DNA of 63,387 nt, from assembly GCA_021300155.1 (NCBI GenBank), contig JAJTID010000129.1:1-63387 (forward strand), written 5' to 3'. The notes below the pieces were generated by a model, which saw nothing but the letters and a program-made list of their open reading frames with translations, did no database searches and had not been told where the DNA came from. Made by a program: the position numbers and the translations under genes. This stretch comes from Pirellula sp. (GTDB taxonomy: Bacteria > Planctomycetota > Planctomycetia > Pirellulales > Pirellulaceae). The stretch's first letter is position 1. Each line of letters starts with the position of its first letter. Positions 1 to 8,154 of the stretch are shown piece by piece.

Positions 1-496
1 CCCGGACCATCAGCGACTTGGCGAGGTTGTCGTTATCGTTGGCAGATAGTTCAATTGCCTTCTCGACCGCCTTCATTGCCGCTGCGCGATCTCCACCCTC
101 CAGCGCGTTCAGTCGGGCGATCAGGAGTTGGCCGGAGAGCGAGTCGGGCTTGGCCTCGACCGCCTTTTCCAACCGCTGCAAGGCTTCCCGGCGATAAATC
201 TTCCAGCGACGGTCTCGTTGGGGACCAAAGACGGCTTGCTCAATCTGTTCGGCATATTCAAGCCACGCCGAGATCTGCAATTCCTTGGCCTGGGTCTTTC
301 CCTCTTCGCTCAGTCCTTTATCCAGGGCGGATTGGCAGAGATCGGCAACTTCGTCCAAGTCTCGCAGGGTTGTCGCGCCCAGCTTTTTGTCAAAAGCCTG
401 CTCCAAGTCTCCCGTTCCGGGGAAATCCTGAGCGGCCAGTGACTGCAGGCCCAGCAAGCCGACGAACAGCAAAGACAACAACCTGAATCCAGACAT
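1..496 (-). CDS. Secreted TPR-like protein (3' end beyond window)
   Basis: The reading frame starts at the ATG at 496 on the minus strand and stays open to the left edge, so the C-terminus is missing; about 165 residues are visible. The first 22 residues form a signal peptide (MSGFRLL..., hydrophobic core, cleavage near LAAQ). The rest is helical and charged, with repeats of the TPR kind: a helix pair around residues 30-75 and a clearer unit near 105-150 (A..RLEKAVEAKPDS..., then A.KAVEKAIELS). TPR proteins act as protein-binding scaffolds; an exported one suggests a periplasmic role. No catalytic domain is visible in the part present, but many such proteins carry one further on. The start is supported by the signal peptide directly after it. 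Confidence 0.65.
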   Translation of the reverse strand, partial: MSGFRLLSLLFVGLLGLQSLAAQDFPGTGDLEQAFDKKLGATTLRDLDEVADLCQSALDKGLSEEGKTQAKELQISAWLEYAEQIEQAVFGPQRDRRWKIYRREALQRLEKAVEAKPDSLSGQLLIARLNALEGGDRAAAMKAVEKAIELSANDNDNLAKSLMVR

Positions 497-1093
497 GAAC
501 AGATCTCCTAAACATCCAGGACCGGGGGAGGAGCGGTGGATGGCGCTCGGTTTCGGGACTGGTCGCCACTGCATTTCGAACATGCACCCCGATTTTGGCT
601 GGTTGAGAAACGAGCCGTTTTCGGGTGCCGGCCTCCCCCCAACCCCGATTTCTCAACTTTCGGTCAGGTGATGGGGAAGTGGCCTCCGCACCCGCATTGT
701 ATGGAGTTGAGCGAAAACCGCCAATTCGAGTCCCCTGCCGAACCCCGTCTGGGGGTGGGACCAGAAGTCGGGAGTCGTTGTCCGGTTGGGTGCGGTCCGC
801 AAACACGGTTTTTCCCCCTCCGGATGTATTTCCTGTAGCTAGTTTGCCGGATACTCTGGCGGACAAACTGGAGCGGGCAACCGTAAACTCCCGGCAAAAC
901 CCCGGGAAAAGGCAAAAATTTAGGGTTGCGAATCTCAATTTCTTGCTTGGATCCCCCAAAAGCTCCGAGTATTCTGAGAAAGAGCCGTCAACTTTGTCTG
1001 GCCCACTCTTTGCATCCAACCCCCAACCGGGAAGAATGACATTACCGGTACGAGCAAGGGTCCCGGTAAGCACCAATATGGAGTTCTGTTGAA
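497..1093. other. Divergent intergenic region, no gene seen
   Basis: About 600 bases separate the start of the leftward TPR gene from the start of the rightward glycine-rich gene, so both promoters must lie here. Open frames on both strands cross it but their translations are rich in Arg, Pro and Ser with no domain-like pattern. I see no tRNA, no strong hairpin with a T-run and no repeat. Confidence 0.5.
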
Positions 1094-3109
1094 ATGAGGA
1101 CCTCAAAGTTTTTGAGTCGAGTCGGTTTGTTCGCTGCGGCGTGCTGCCTCTCAGTCGGTTCGAGCTTCGCACAAAATCCAGAAGGCACTCCTTCTTCAAG
1201 TCGTGCCGAGGCTCCCAGTCGCTCCAAGGCTGAGGATGCCAAGTCCCGCTCGGAAGAATTGAAAACCAAGCGGGTGGACGAGAAGCGGCTCAATCGCATC
1301 TCCAAGACGCTCGAACCGGTTGACGGTTTTGATCGCGTTGAAATGTTCCAGGCGATGGAAGCCGGGACGATTGAGGTGATCATCAAGACGAAAGATTCGT
1401 CGGAAGCGAACATCATCGTCACCAACAAGTCGGACAAGCCCTTGGCTATTGAAATGCCGGCTGCCTTTTCTGCTGTACCCGTGATGGCCCAAATGGGCGG
1501 TATGGGTATGGGTGGCATGGGCGGCATGGGCGGCATGGGTGGCATGGGCGGCGGCATGGGTGGCATGTTCGATGTCAATGACGCACCTACCAAGGCCGAG
1601 ATAGACCCATGGAAACTTGTCTCCGAAATTGCATCCGAAGATGAAAATGTCAAGCTTGCTGCCGAAGCGAAACTGTCAAAGTGGGTGGCACAGAAGATGA
1701 CAGACGCAAAGAGATCGAGCAAATCTGGTTTGGCCTCCGAAGCAACAGCTCACTTTGATGAGATCGTCGAAGTATTGAGTGAAAGCATGCGTCAATCTCT
1801 CCCAGCAGTTTGGATGTACGACGCGTTGAGCACTGCCATGCAAGCCAACGAATATCCTGCAAAGGACATTCGCCGAGTACTTCTGTCGAGTATTGACTAC
1901 GGTGCCGACGAAGCAAGTGCTTTTAAAGTTGCGAAGTATTTCAGTACGAATGGTTTCAAAAAGGAAGCCCTGAGTGTTTTGCACGACATCGAAAAATCGA
2001 CTCCTGGTCTCAAGGATGTTTTGGAACTTGCTCTTACACTTTCGGTTGAAACGGAAGATCAAGATGCAATGCGATGGGCATCGACAGCAGTGCTTAGCCA
2101 GGGCTGGCCTGATGACTATTTGCCTTTGATTGAAAAGGCGATTTTGGTCGCAAAATCCTGCTATGTTCGCCTAGCAGAAACCAAACAGTCGATGAAAGCT
2201 TACGAATTTGAGCAGCAATTAAAAACTGCACGAGTTCGAGATTTGGTGGTTCGCATTGTCTGGACTGGTGAAGCGGATATCGATTTGAGTGTGGAAGAAC
2301 CGACTGGAAGCGTTTGCGATGCTTCGAATCCACGGACTCCGTCGGGTGGACTCCTACTCGGAGATGGCTCTGCGTTTTCGAAAGCCGCGAAAGATGGTTT
2401 CTCGGAAACATACGTTTGTTCGAGCGGATACGCTGGAACTTATCGTATTGTATTGAAGAAGGTTTGGGGGGAATTAGCTGGTGGTAAAGTCACCGTGAAC
2501 ATTATGACCGATTTCGGTACACCAGAACAAAAGTTCGAGCAAAAAGTTATTACTTTGGAGGACAACGCGATCGGTGCGTTTTTGCCGGTCCTTGTGCAAA
2601 ACGGACATCGAAAAGAGCCTGTCTCAGAAGCTTACCTTGCCAAAGTAAGAAGTGCTCGCGCCGAGCTTGGTGCAGTCTTGGCGCAGGCTGGAGCCCCTCC
2701 GGCGGCAGGAGCCGCTGGTGGTGCAGGTGCTGCCGCTGTGGGTGAAAGCAGTTCTGGATTCGATCCTATTGCTTGGCAAGCTTTCTTGGCATCACAGTTC
2801 GGGGGCCGTGGACAAGGGAATAGAGGACCGATGTTTGGCCGAGGAGCTGTAGGATACTCGCCACAGATCTCAGTTATTCCTTCGGGTACGAATTTGTTTG
2901 CGGGGCCAGCCGTAATTTCGGGAGATCGTCGCTATGTACGGGCTACGGTATCTCCGAATTTCTCGGATATTGTTGCTGTAGACACTTTTAATTTCGCTAG
3001 TGGTGCAGGCACGAATACCGGAGCCGGCGGTGGGGTCGGTGGTGGCGGTGCAGGCGGGGTCGGTGGTGGTGGCGGTGGCGGTGGATTCGGTGGCGGTGGG
3101 GCGTTTTAA
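1094..3109 (+). CDS. Secreted Gly-rich protein with YfaP/DUF2135-like domain
   Basis: 671 residues. A signal peptide (residues 1-26, ending SSFA) is followed by a charged linker, a Met-Gly-Gly repeat block (about 131-157) and a helical middle region (about 170-370). Around 383-490 comes a beta-rich segment with VRIVWTGEADIDLSVEEP and a conserved-looking GG...DG pattern, which resembles the DUF2135/YfaP domain (WD.D.DLHV.EP.G). The tail has an Ala-rich stretch (about 535-550) and ends in almost pure glycine (about 636-671). No enzyme motif is visible. The domain resemblance is a guess from motif shape; function unknown, probably a cell-surface or periplasmic structural protein. A good terminator follows. 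Confidence 0.7.
   Translation: MRTSKFLSRVGLFAAACCLSVGSSFAQNPEGTPSSSRAEAPSRSKAEDAKSRSEELKTKRVDEKRLNRISKTLEPVDGFDRVEMFQAMEAGTIEVIIKTKDSSEANIIVTNKSDKPLAIEMPAAFSAVPVMAQMGGMGMGGMGGMGGMGGMGGGMGGMFDVNDAPTKAEIDPWKLVSEIASEDENVKLAAEAKLSKWVAQKMTDAKRSSKSGLASEATAHFDEIVEVLSESMRQSLPAVWMYDALSTAMQANEYPAKDIRRVLLSSIDYGADEASAFKVAKYFSTNGFKKEALSVLHDIEKSTPGLKDVLELALTLSVETEDQDAMRWASTAVLSQGWPDDYLPLIEKAILVAKSCYVRLAETKQSMKAYEFEQQLKTARVRDLVVRIVWTGEADIDLSVEEPTGSVCDASNPRTPSGGLLLGDGSAFSKAAKDGFSETYVCSSGYAGTYRIVLKKVWGELAGGKVTVNIMTDFGTPEQKFEQKVITLEDNAIGAFLPVLVQNGHRKEPVSEAYLAKVRSARAELGAVLAQAGAPPAAGAAGGAGAAAVGESSSGFDPIAWQAFLASQFGGRGQGNRGPMFGRGAVGYSPQISVIPSGTNLFAGPAVISGDRRYVRATVSPNFSDIVAVDTFNFASGAGTNTGAGGGVGGGGAGGVGGGGGGGGFGGGGAF
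1493..1566 (+). repeat. Tandem Met-Gly-Gly coding repeat
   Basis: Imperfect 9-base units of the type GGCATGGGC are repeated about eight times and encode MGGMGG. This is a coding microsatellite prone to length change in steps of whole codons. Confidence 0.85.
3001..3106 (+). repeat. Glycine-codon repeat at gene 3' end
   Basis: Runs of GGT/GGC/GGG codons with a few Ala, Val and Phe codons make up the last 35 codons of the gene; low-complexity coding repeat. Confidence 0.8.
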
Positions 3110-3186
3110 CCCTTGCTGCTTCGAAGGCGTTACGTTCTCCAATTCATCCCAAAGGACCGAACGTGGCGATATATCACAACAAGGAA

Positions 3187-3216
3187 AAGGCTCTTCGGTG
3201 GACGAGCCTTTTTTTA
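3187..3216 (+). terminator. Rho-independent terminator
   Basis: A 7-bp perfect stem AAGGCTC (3187-3193) pairs with GAGCCTT (3204-3210) across a 10-base loop and is followed directly by TTTTT. It sits 78 bases after the stop of the glycine-rich gene and just before the 3' end of the convergent hemQ. Confidence 0.85.
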
Positions 3217-3245
3217 TTGATTTTTGGCAGGCCGAATCGGTGTAA

Positions 3246-4082
3246 TTACAAAATGCGGCAATGCCTAAGGATCGTTTCGGGTGACGCCAAATAACCGGTA
3301 AAGAACTGCCCAAACTCTCCGAACCGGGCGCTGGCGGAATCATATCGCATGGTGTAAACGATCTCCTTTAGGTATTGAGGATTCTTTGCCCAAAGCGTTA
3401 CGCCCCATTCCCAATCATCTAGTCCAACCGATGCTGTTACTAATTGCGTCACTCGACCGGCAAAGGCCATACCGCTTTGAGCATGTTCAGCCATCATCTC
3501 CATGCGAGCTGATAGCGGTTCCAAAAACCAGTTTGCACCGACATGGCGCACTTTGTTCATTGGATAGAAACACATGGCGGGCCAATTAGGAAACTCAGGT
3601 GCAAGTCGTTGTGCATACATCATCGGGAGTCGCTTTTCGTATGAGGCGACTTTTGCTTGAAAGGTCGCTGAAGTTGGATCCTCGCCAGTCCGGACCAATT
3701 TCTTGGCATACTGCTCTTTGTCTGGAAGATACTCACTGATCTCCGACATCGAAACGAATGAGTACACCGGTTCCAATGCACAGCCGAATACGGAACTCAT
3801 GATCCGCTGATGAACCCCGTCGATGGTCAACGGATTGGGATCCATCGAGATGATTGCAAAGTCAGCTTTGTGTCCAGCTATGATAAAGGACTGTAACCGC
3901 TCCGGTTTCGGAATATCCGATGCCTGAAGAGCCGTCGAAAAATCGTGCGAATTCGCTTCCAACTTCCCCAACTGCGCAAGAGCATTTCGATTCCAGCGAT
4001 AAAAATAATGTCCACAATGCCAACCTTGGACGGGCACGATAGAAGGTTCAGGAATGGAAGTTGCCGAAGGGTGCGGATTCAT
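3246..4082 (-). CDS. hemQ: Coproheme decarboxylase HemQ/ChdC
   Basis: 278 residues, chlorite-dismutase fold. Coproheme decarboxylase turns Fe-coproporphyrin III into haem b by two oxidative decarboxylations, the last step of the coproporphyrin-dependent haem pathway. The diagnostic block is present: CFYPMNK gives Tyr173 and Lys177, and MMAEH gives the proximal haem ligand His200; the spacing (4 and 23) is the same as for Tyr145/Lys149/His172 of the Staphylococcus enzyme. It is followed by GLDDWEWGVTLW, also typical. The family is about 250 residues, so the protein is full length with a slightly longer N-terminus. It lies 54 bases downstream of purU on the same strand, so the two may be co-transcribed. 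Cytosolic; no signal peptide. Confidence 0.92.
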   Translation of the reverse strand: MNPHPSATSIPEPSIVPVQGWHCGHYFYRWNRNALAQLGKLEANSHDFSTALQASDIPKPERLQSFIIAGHKADFAIISMDPNPLTIDGVHQRIMSSVFGCALEPVYSFVSMSEISEYLPDKEQYAKKLVRTGEDPTSATFQAKVASYEKRLPMMYAQRLAPEFPNWPAMCFYPMNKVRHVGANWFLEPLSARMEMMAEHAQSGMAFAGRVTQLVTASVGLDDWEWGVTLWAKNPQYLKEIVYTMRYDSASARFGEFGQFFTGYLASPETILRHCRIL

Positions 4083-4136
4083 GTAGTTGTTCCGTTAGTG
4101 ACCAGAAAAAATATATGCATGAAATGTAGCTGTCGT

Positions 4137-4997
4137 TTAGCAATGTTTGCGAGCGATGACTCGATGGAAATGAAGCTGCACTTCTCTAGCGCAAACTCTT
4201 CGAACCCCTTCCACCAAACAACGAGGTTCGTTTTCCGATTGACCTCTTGCGATGATCTCTTCGAGCCGAGTACCGGGCGGTACTGTGAATGCGGTCTGCT
4301 GAATCGTCTGATTCCCCGCGTCCAGCTCTGGCACAATGAAATGGCACGTTGCACCGAAGGTTAGCATTCGCTCAGCGTATGCGTCATGATAAGGACGGAG
4401 TCCTCGAAAACTGGGGAGCAGTCCATGATGCAAATTGATGATACGTCCCCCGGCAAATTTCCAACAAACATCAGGCGGCAAGATTCTCATGTACCTGGCG
4501 AGGATAACATAATCTGCATTGTACTGATCGATGACACGTACCAATTTAGAATCGTCCGCAGAACCATCGTCCGCCCCTATATACTCGAAAGGAATTCCGA
4601 ACTCGCGGGCTAAAGGTTCACATTTCCGTCGATTGCCAATCAATACGACCGGATTTGCGCGGATAACACCATCACGAACGGCTTGCAGAACGGACCGTGG
4701 TGTGTCTTCAATCAGAGTTGCACAAATAGCCAAATTGGGTCGCGGCGATCGCTCTTCCGGGCTCCATACTCGAATTTCCAATTTGGTTTTGGCCGCTATA
4801 TCAGCCATCGCCTTTTGAACGGGCAGCCATTCCGTTTGAGGAATCTGCAGTCGACACATCATAGCGAACACAGCCGCCTCATCGTGGTCATACATTTGTA
4901 TTTCCGCAATGTTCGCACCACGATTCGTAACATCGTGAATGATTGGATCCGCTAAACCTACGTTGTCTTGCCCAACGGCTGTGATGATTATTTCCAT
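4137..4997 (-). CDS. purU: Formyltetrahydrofolate deformylase
   Basis: 286 residues. Hydrolyses 10-formyl-THF to THF and formate, balancing the one-carbon pool and feeding formate to purine synthesis. The N-terminal 80 residues form an ACT domain (ITAVGQDNVGLADPIIHDV). The formyltransferase domain follows, with the active-site block INLHHGLLPSFRG (Asn and His catalytic) and the Asp of PELDAGNQTIQQ; RYMRILPPDV precedes them as in the family. Length matches the usual 280-290. The start ATG at 4997 gives a clean ACT domain. It lies directly upstream of hemQ on the same strand. The ACT domain distinguishes it from PurN and methionyl-tRNA formyltransferase. Confidence 0.9.
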   Translation of the reverse strand: MEIIITAVGQDNVGLADPIIHDVTNRGANIAEIQMYDHDEAAVFAMMCRLQIPQTEWLPVQKAMADIAAKTKLEIRVWSPEERSPRPNLAICATLIEDTPRSVLQAVRDGVIRANPVVLIGNRRKCEPLAREFGIPFEYIGADDGSADDSKLVRVIDQYNADYVILARYMRILPPDVCWKFAGGRIINLHHGLLPSFRGLRPYHDAYAERMLTFGATCHFIVPELDAGNQTIQQTAFTVPPGTRLEEIIARGQSENEPRCLVEGVRRVCAREVQLHFHRVIARKHC

Positions 4998-5112
4998 CAG
5001 AGTAGGGTAGCCAAACTTACTCCGATTGAAAACGCCATCAAGGGGCTTTCAAGGTTGCATCTGGATCTAATCCTGATCGTCCATCAGGCCAAACGGTGGT
5101 AGATGCTGCGAT

Positions 5113-6501
5113 CTAGGGAAGAACCTTCACCTTATCCTCAACAGGGACCAGGCAAATCCTCCTAACCAATTCAAGAACTTTGCGTGCTTCCCCTTCGGAA
5201 TTGGTGGTTCCTCGAATTTCAATGCTGCCAGAATCCAGATTGCTGAACGTTAAGTTTGCATCAGGAAAAAGGTTTGAAATCATCTCTTTGACCTGTTCCA
5301 GATCGCTCTTCGGCGTGGACTGTTGCCGTCCGGTCGGCAAGACCTTTACCCCCACAACCCGACGCTGTTGATCTTTCGAAATGATCGCTACTTTCGTGTG
5401 CCCCTGGTTCTTTCCAACCACAGTAATGGACCGACCATTGTTGAACACGCTGCAGCACTCAGGATCCTGAGCCTCGATTCTCGCAATCTCAAAAGGGGCA
5501 TCGATGGAATATGTTCCCATAATCTCTATGTCGTAATCTCGCTCTACTTCTACACCGTGCCACGCGTCTGGAGAAGCTGATTCCCTGGCGGTCGAATTAG
5601 CAGTGTTTGCGACTCCAACAAAATTACGATCCGTAGAGTTCGTTGGCTTCGGTGGTTTTGAGAGCGAGACCAAACCCGAAGTAAACTGCTTGTCTTGAAT
5701 AGTTTCTCTCGGCAGGTCGGACCGAGATTCAGAGACGGTCTGTCTAACGATGTTTTGCCCTTCGACCTCTGGCTTCAATACCTCTAGTCGATTCGATGCA
5801 GTGCTCGCCTCATCACTTACGTCGGTACTATGGGCAAGAACAACGGTTTGACTTACAGAGTACTTTTTCAGCTTCACGAGTTCAGGAGCCCGCGATAACG
5901 AGGGCGGAGTGACACTTGCCCCTTGGAAGCCAAAGTCCTTAACTCCAGCATCAGCTACGTTGAATTTTACTGGCCCTTTCGGCTTCTGAACCACCGCCAC
6001 TTGTTTTTCCGATGGCTGCACTGAAGGCGAGGGGGGAATCGGCGTTTCCGACGCGACACCAAAGCGATCAACTTCATTCCTCGGATTTGTTACTGAAACG
6101 GGCAGTTTCGGTGGCTCCTCCGAACTGAGACGCATCTGGACTTTGGCAGCCGAAGGAAGTCCCGATAGGCCGGCAGCCGAAGTCCGGCTGGCAGCAGCCG
6201 AAGGTAATCCCGGAGGGAGCATTGATGGCAAAGTCGCGGTCTGCTTCATGGAACTCGACGGCAACGACGGGGCCACGCTCGGCAAGGAAATCCGTAGGGG
6301 GTCACCCTGCTGTGTCATGCTCTTCAATGAACCAGGGGTATCAGCTGGCCTGATATTGAATTCTATCGTCGATTTGGATTGGGCAAGAGCAGAATGCAAT
6401 GAGAATGATTGGCTGGTCACCGCAACGCAGGTCGAGGTCAGCAAAGCCAGCAAATTAGAACGATTCTTCTGTATTCCGCGTCGGCTTTTGAATCCACCCA
6501 T
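5113..6501 (-). CDS. Secreted protein with CpaC-type pilus N-domain and BON-like C-domain
   Basis: 462 residues. A long signal peptide (about residues 14-41, ending SALAQ) is followed by a 280-residue Ser/Pro/Thr-rich linker of low complexity. About 315-390 (VERDYDIEIMGTYSIDAPFEIARI... ITVVGKNQGHTKVAI) resembles the N-terminal domain of CpaC/RcpA-type secretins (T2SS-T3SS pilus N), and the last 70 residues have the alternating pattern of a BON/secretin N1 domain (SIEIRGTTNSEGEARKVLELV). The secretin pore domain is absent, so this is not a CpaC; it may bind a pilus, secretin or membrane surface. No partner pilus genes are nearby. Domain calls are from pattern, moderate certainty. Confidence 0.65.
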   Translation of the reverse strand: MGGFKSRRGIQKNRSNLLALLTSTCVAVTSQSFSLHSALAQSKSTIEFNIRPADTPGSLKSMTQQGDPLRISLPSVAPSLPSSSMKQTATLPSMLPPGLPSAAASRTSAAGLSGLPSAAKVQMRLSSEEPPKLPVSVTNPRNEVDRFGVASETPIPPSPSVQPSEKQVAVVQKPKGPVKFNVADAGVKDFGFQGASVTPPSLSRAPELVKLKKYSVSQTVVLAHSTDVSDEASTASNRLEVLKPEVEGQNIVRQTVSESRSDLPRETIQDKQFTSGLVSLSKPPKPTNSTDRNFVGVANTANSTARESASPDAWHGVEVERDYDIEIMGTYSIDAPFEIARIEAQDPECCSVFNNGRSITVVGKNQGHTKVAIISKDQQRRVVGVKVLPTGRQQSTPKSDLEQVKEMISNLFPDANLTFSNLDSGSIEIRGTTNSEGEARKVLELVRRICLVPVEDKVKVLP

Positions 6502-6852
6502 TTTTCAGTCCCCATTTGAATTTGCTGGGGACGATGACATACCAAGTCCCCGTGCGTTTATATCGGGCAATGAAGTCTGCCGAATTGAGGGAATCTGCCG
6601 ACTGTAACGATTGTGCGATGCCCCATTGATAGGACCATCCCCCTGTTAGGGCTGAAATGCCACCAAAAATAACGAATCAAGCGGTTGGGTAAATGTTCGC
6701 AACCGTTTATACTGAGGACTCGAAAAACAGTTTTGCGACGCGTAGCGTGTTCTTTGTGGTTACCAATTCCTTCCCGACCGCTACGCCATGTTCGCTTGCT
6801 AGCACTTCGCTAGACTGTTTGCTTTCTTCATATTTTCTGGAGTTTACGTAAT
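6502..6852. other. Divergent intergenic region with long 5' leader
   Basis: About 350 bases between divergent genes. It holds the sigma70-like promoter listed separately and, after it, a leader of some 130 bases before the ATG at 6853, with a small inverted repeat CTAGC/GCTAG at 6799-6813. No coding frame is convincing. Confidence 0.5.
6686..6714 (+). promoter_or_regulatory. Sigma70-like promoter of the 94-aa gene
   Basis: TTGGGT (6686-6691), a 17-base spacer, then TATACT (6709-6714). The predicted transcript would start near 6721 and carry an untranslated leader of about 130 bases. Confidence 0.5.
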
Positions 6853-7137
6853 ATGGCAGCTGCTGCTAAGTCCCCTCGTAAGAAGAAGGCCGTCACGGAA
6901 GTCGACCCAGAGAATCCAGGTGCTGTTGTCGAAGCAGCGCCAAAGGCCAAAAGAACCCGCAAGGCAGCGGCCGAACCTAGAATTAAACTCTACTGGGGTG
7001 TTTTCAATCAAAGCCTCAAGCGAGTGGCCGTTTTCGATTACGAAGACATGAAAAAGGCCGAGAAACACGCCAAAGAGTTGAGCAAGACCGGCGGTGATCA
7101 CTTCTTACAAAAGATCAAAGAAGTCGTCGTTGTCTAG
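6853..7137 (+). CDS. Small basic protein, unknown function
   Basis: 94 residues. Residues 1-44 are a Lys/Arg/Ala-rich, histone-tail-like segment (KSPRKKK..., PKAKRTRKAAAE). Residues 45-94 form a compact segment (IKLYWGVFNQSLKRVAVFDY, then a helix EDMKKAEKHAKELS) with a short C-terminal strand. The tail suggests binding to nucleic acid or another polyanion, but I do not recognise the family. It is a stand-alone transcription unit: promoter at 6686-6714 and a strong terminator at 7194-7220. The ATG is the only sensible start. Its compactness, dedicated signals and codon use similar to neighbours argue it is real and well expressed. Confidence 0.75.
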   Translation: MAAAAKSPRKKKAVTEVDPENPGAVVEAAPKAKRTRKAAAEPRIKLYWGVFNQSLKRVAVFDYEDMKKAEKHAKELSKTGGDHFLQKIKEVVVV

Positions 7138-7193
7138 CGAGACCTTACTCAGGCAACGTTTCGTTCGAACGATCGTCGTAGGAAAATTTTTAG

Positions 7194-7220
7194 ATCCATC
7201 GGGCAACCGATGGATTTTTT
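7194..7220 (+). terminator. Rho-independent terminator with GCAA tetraloop
   Basis: A perfect 9-bp stem ATCCATCGG (7194-7202) / CCGATGGAT (7207-7215) closes a GCAA loop and is followed by TTTTT. It ends the 94-aa gene; it also lies just past the stop of the convergent gene, where the T-run on the other strand is weak. Confidence 0.9.
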
Positions 7221-8034
7221 ATGGCGACTCTAGACCATTTGCGGGCGGATAGTAGATAGGTGCCGGTGCATAATAATCGTCTTGAAGCGGCGTCAATGCA
7301 TTGCCCGGACCAACTCCAAGGCCTGGCTGCCAACCCGGTTGAACTGGCATCCCGAGGTTACCAGGCATACCAGGCATACCAGGCATCGCTTGGCCACTTC
7401 CCATCCCCATATTGGCTCCGTTCCCGAACGGGACAACTCCCCACGGAAACCCGCCACCTAAAGCTTGAGGAAGCTGCGGTCCCCATGCTGGGTACGGAAC
7501 CGAAAAGGGTCTTGTTGGATATCTCCATTCACCATAGGGCCGAACGTTGGGACCCCACTGCTCCACCGAGTGATAGTGATCGACGCTTGAACCTGCTTGC
7601 AAGGTACTTCTCGTGTGACGGAACCCGCTTCGAACAAAGTCTGGCCGTTCGATTGCGACAGGTTCAATACCAGTTGAGAATTGATCCACCCGCTGACCTT
7701 GGTCATCATGGGTATAGGTCGAAGCCATGGTTGTCCAGTCAACGCTGTTTTTCGACGGCTTCTTGGCGTAGGGTTGGGTAGCACGTCGAATTGGCTTCAC
7801 TGCCATCGAATCGCAACTGTCATTAGAAATCGATGCCGACGCAGCAGCCTCTTTCTGCGAGGACTGTGCAGAAACGGGATCGATCGAAAGTCCGTGTATA
7901 ACAACAAAAAGGACCACAATCCAACGCCAATCCGAATCGGTTTTTCCTGCATTGGAAAGCGTTTTTGGAAGTCGTGAGAAAGAAAAGTTCGTCATACCTC
8001 CCAGATTAATTGAAGAGGCCCCAACACCAAACAA
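7219..8034 (-). CDS. Secreted Pro/Gly/Met-rich protein, unknown function
   Basis: 271 residues from 8034; an ATG at 7995 (13 residues later) is an alternative start. A hydrophobic stretch at about residues 38-56 (WRWIVVLFVVIHG..., ending VSAQ) looks like a signal peptide with a long n-region. The mature part is rich in Ser, Pro and Tyr, has WRYPTRPFSVPYPAWGPQLP near 165-185 and a Met-Pro-Gly repeat near 215-230, and ends in a Tyr/Pro tail. No domain is recognised. Probably a disordered cell-envelope protein, common in planctomycetes. It converges on the 94-aa gene with the terminator between them. Confidence 0.6.
   Translation of the reverse strand: MFGVGASSINLGGMTNFSFSRLPKTLSNAGKTDSDWRWIVVLFVVIHGLSIDPVSAQSSQKEAAASASISNDSCDSMAVKPIRRATQPYAKKPSKNSVDWTTMASTYTHDDQGQRVDQFSTGIEPVAIERPDFVRSGFRHTRSTLQAGSSVDHYHSVEQWGPNVRPYGEWRYPTRPFSVPYPAWGPQLPQALGGGFPWGVVPFGNGANMGMGSGQAMPGMPGMPGNLGMPVQPGWQPGLGVGPGNALTPLQDDYYAPAPIYYPPANGLESP
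7361..7387 (-). repeat. Three 9-bp Met-Pro-Gly repeats
   Basis: Three tandem copies of CCAGGCATA (the last ends in C) read on the minus strand as Met-Pro-Gly codons inside the secreted protein gene. Confidence 0.8.
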
Positions 8035-8154
8035 ATTGAACGATTAGCCAATAATCGTAAGCGTGCCGAAACTGCTCGTGACGGATTGGAGAGTTGTAGG
8101 GCCTTCTAACCAAGTTGCGACGGTTTTCGAATAGTACCAATTCCCATGGCATTC

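Noticed and set aside
390-1199. Long minus-strand frame across the left intergenic region
   Set aside because: It overlaps two better-supported genes with signal peptides and its translation is Arg/Pro/Ser-rich without any domain-like pattern.
7361-7387. Short tandem repeats as a CRISPR array
   Set aside because: Units are 9 bases, directly adjacent and coding; no spacers. No CRISPR-like array was seen anywhere in the window.
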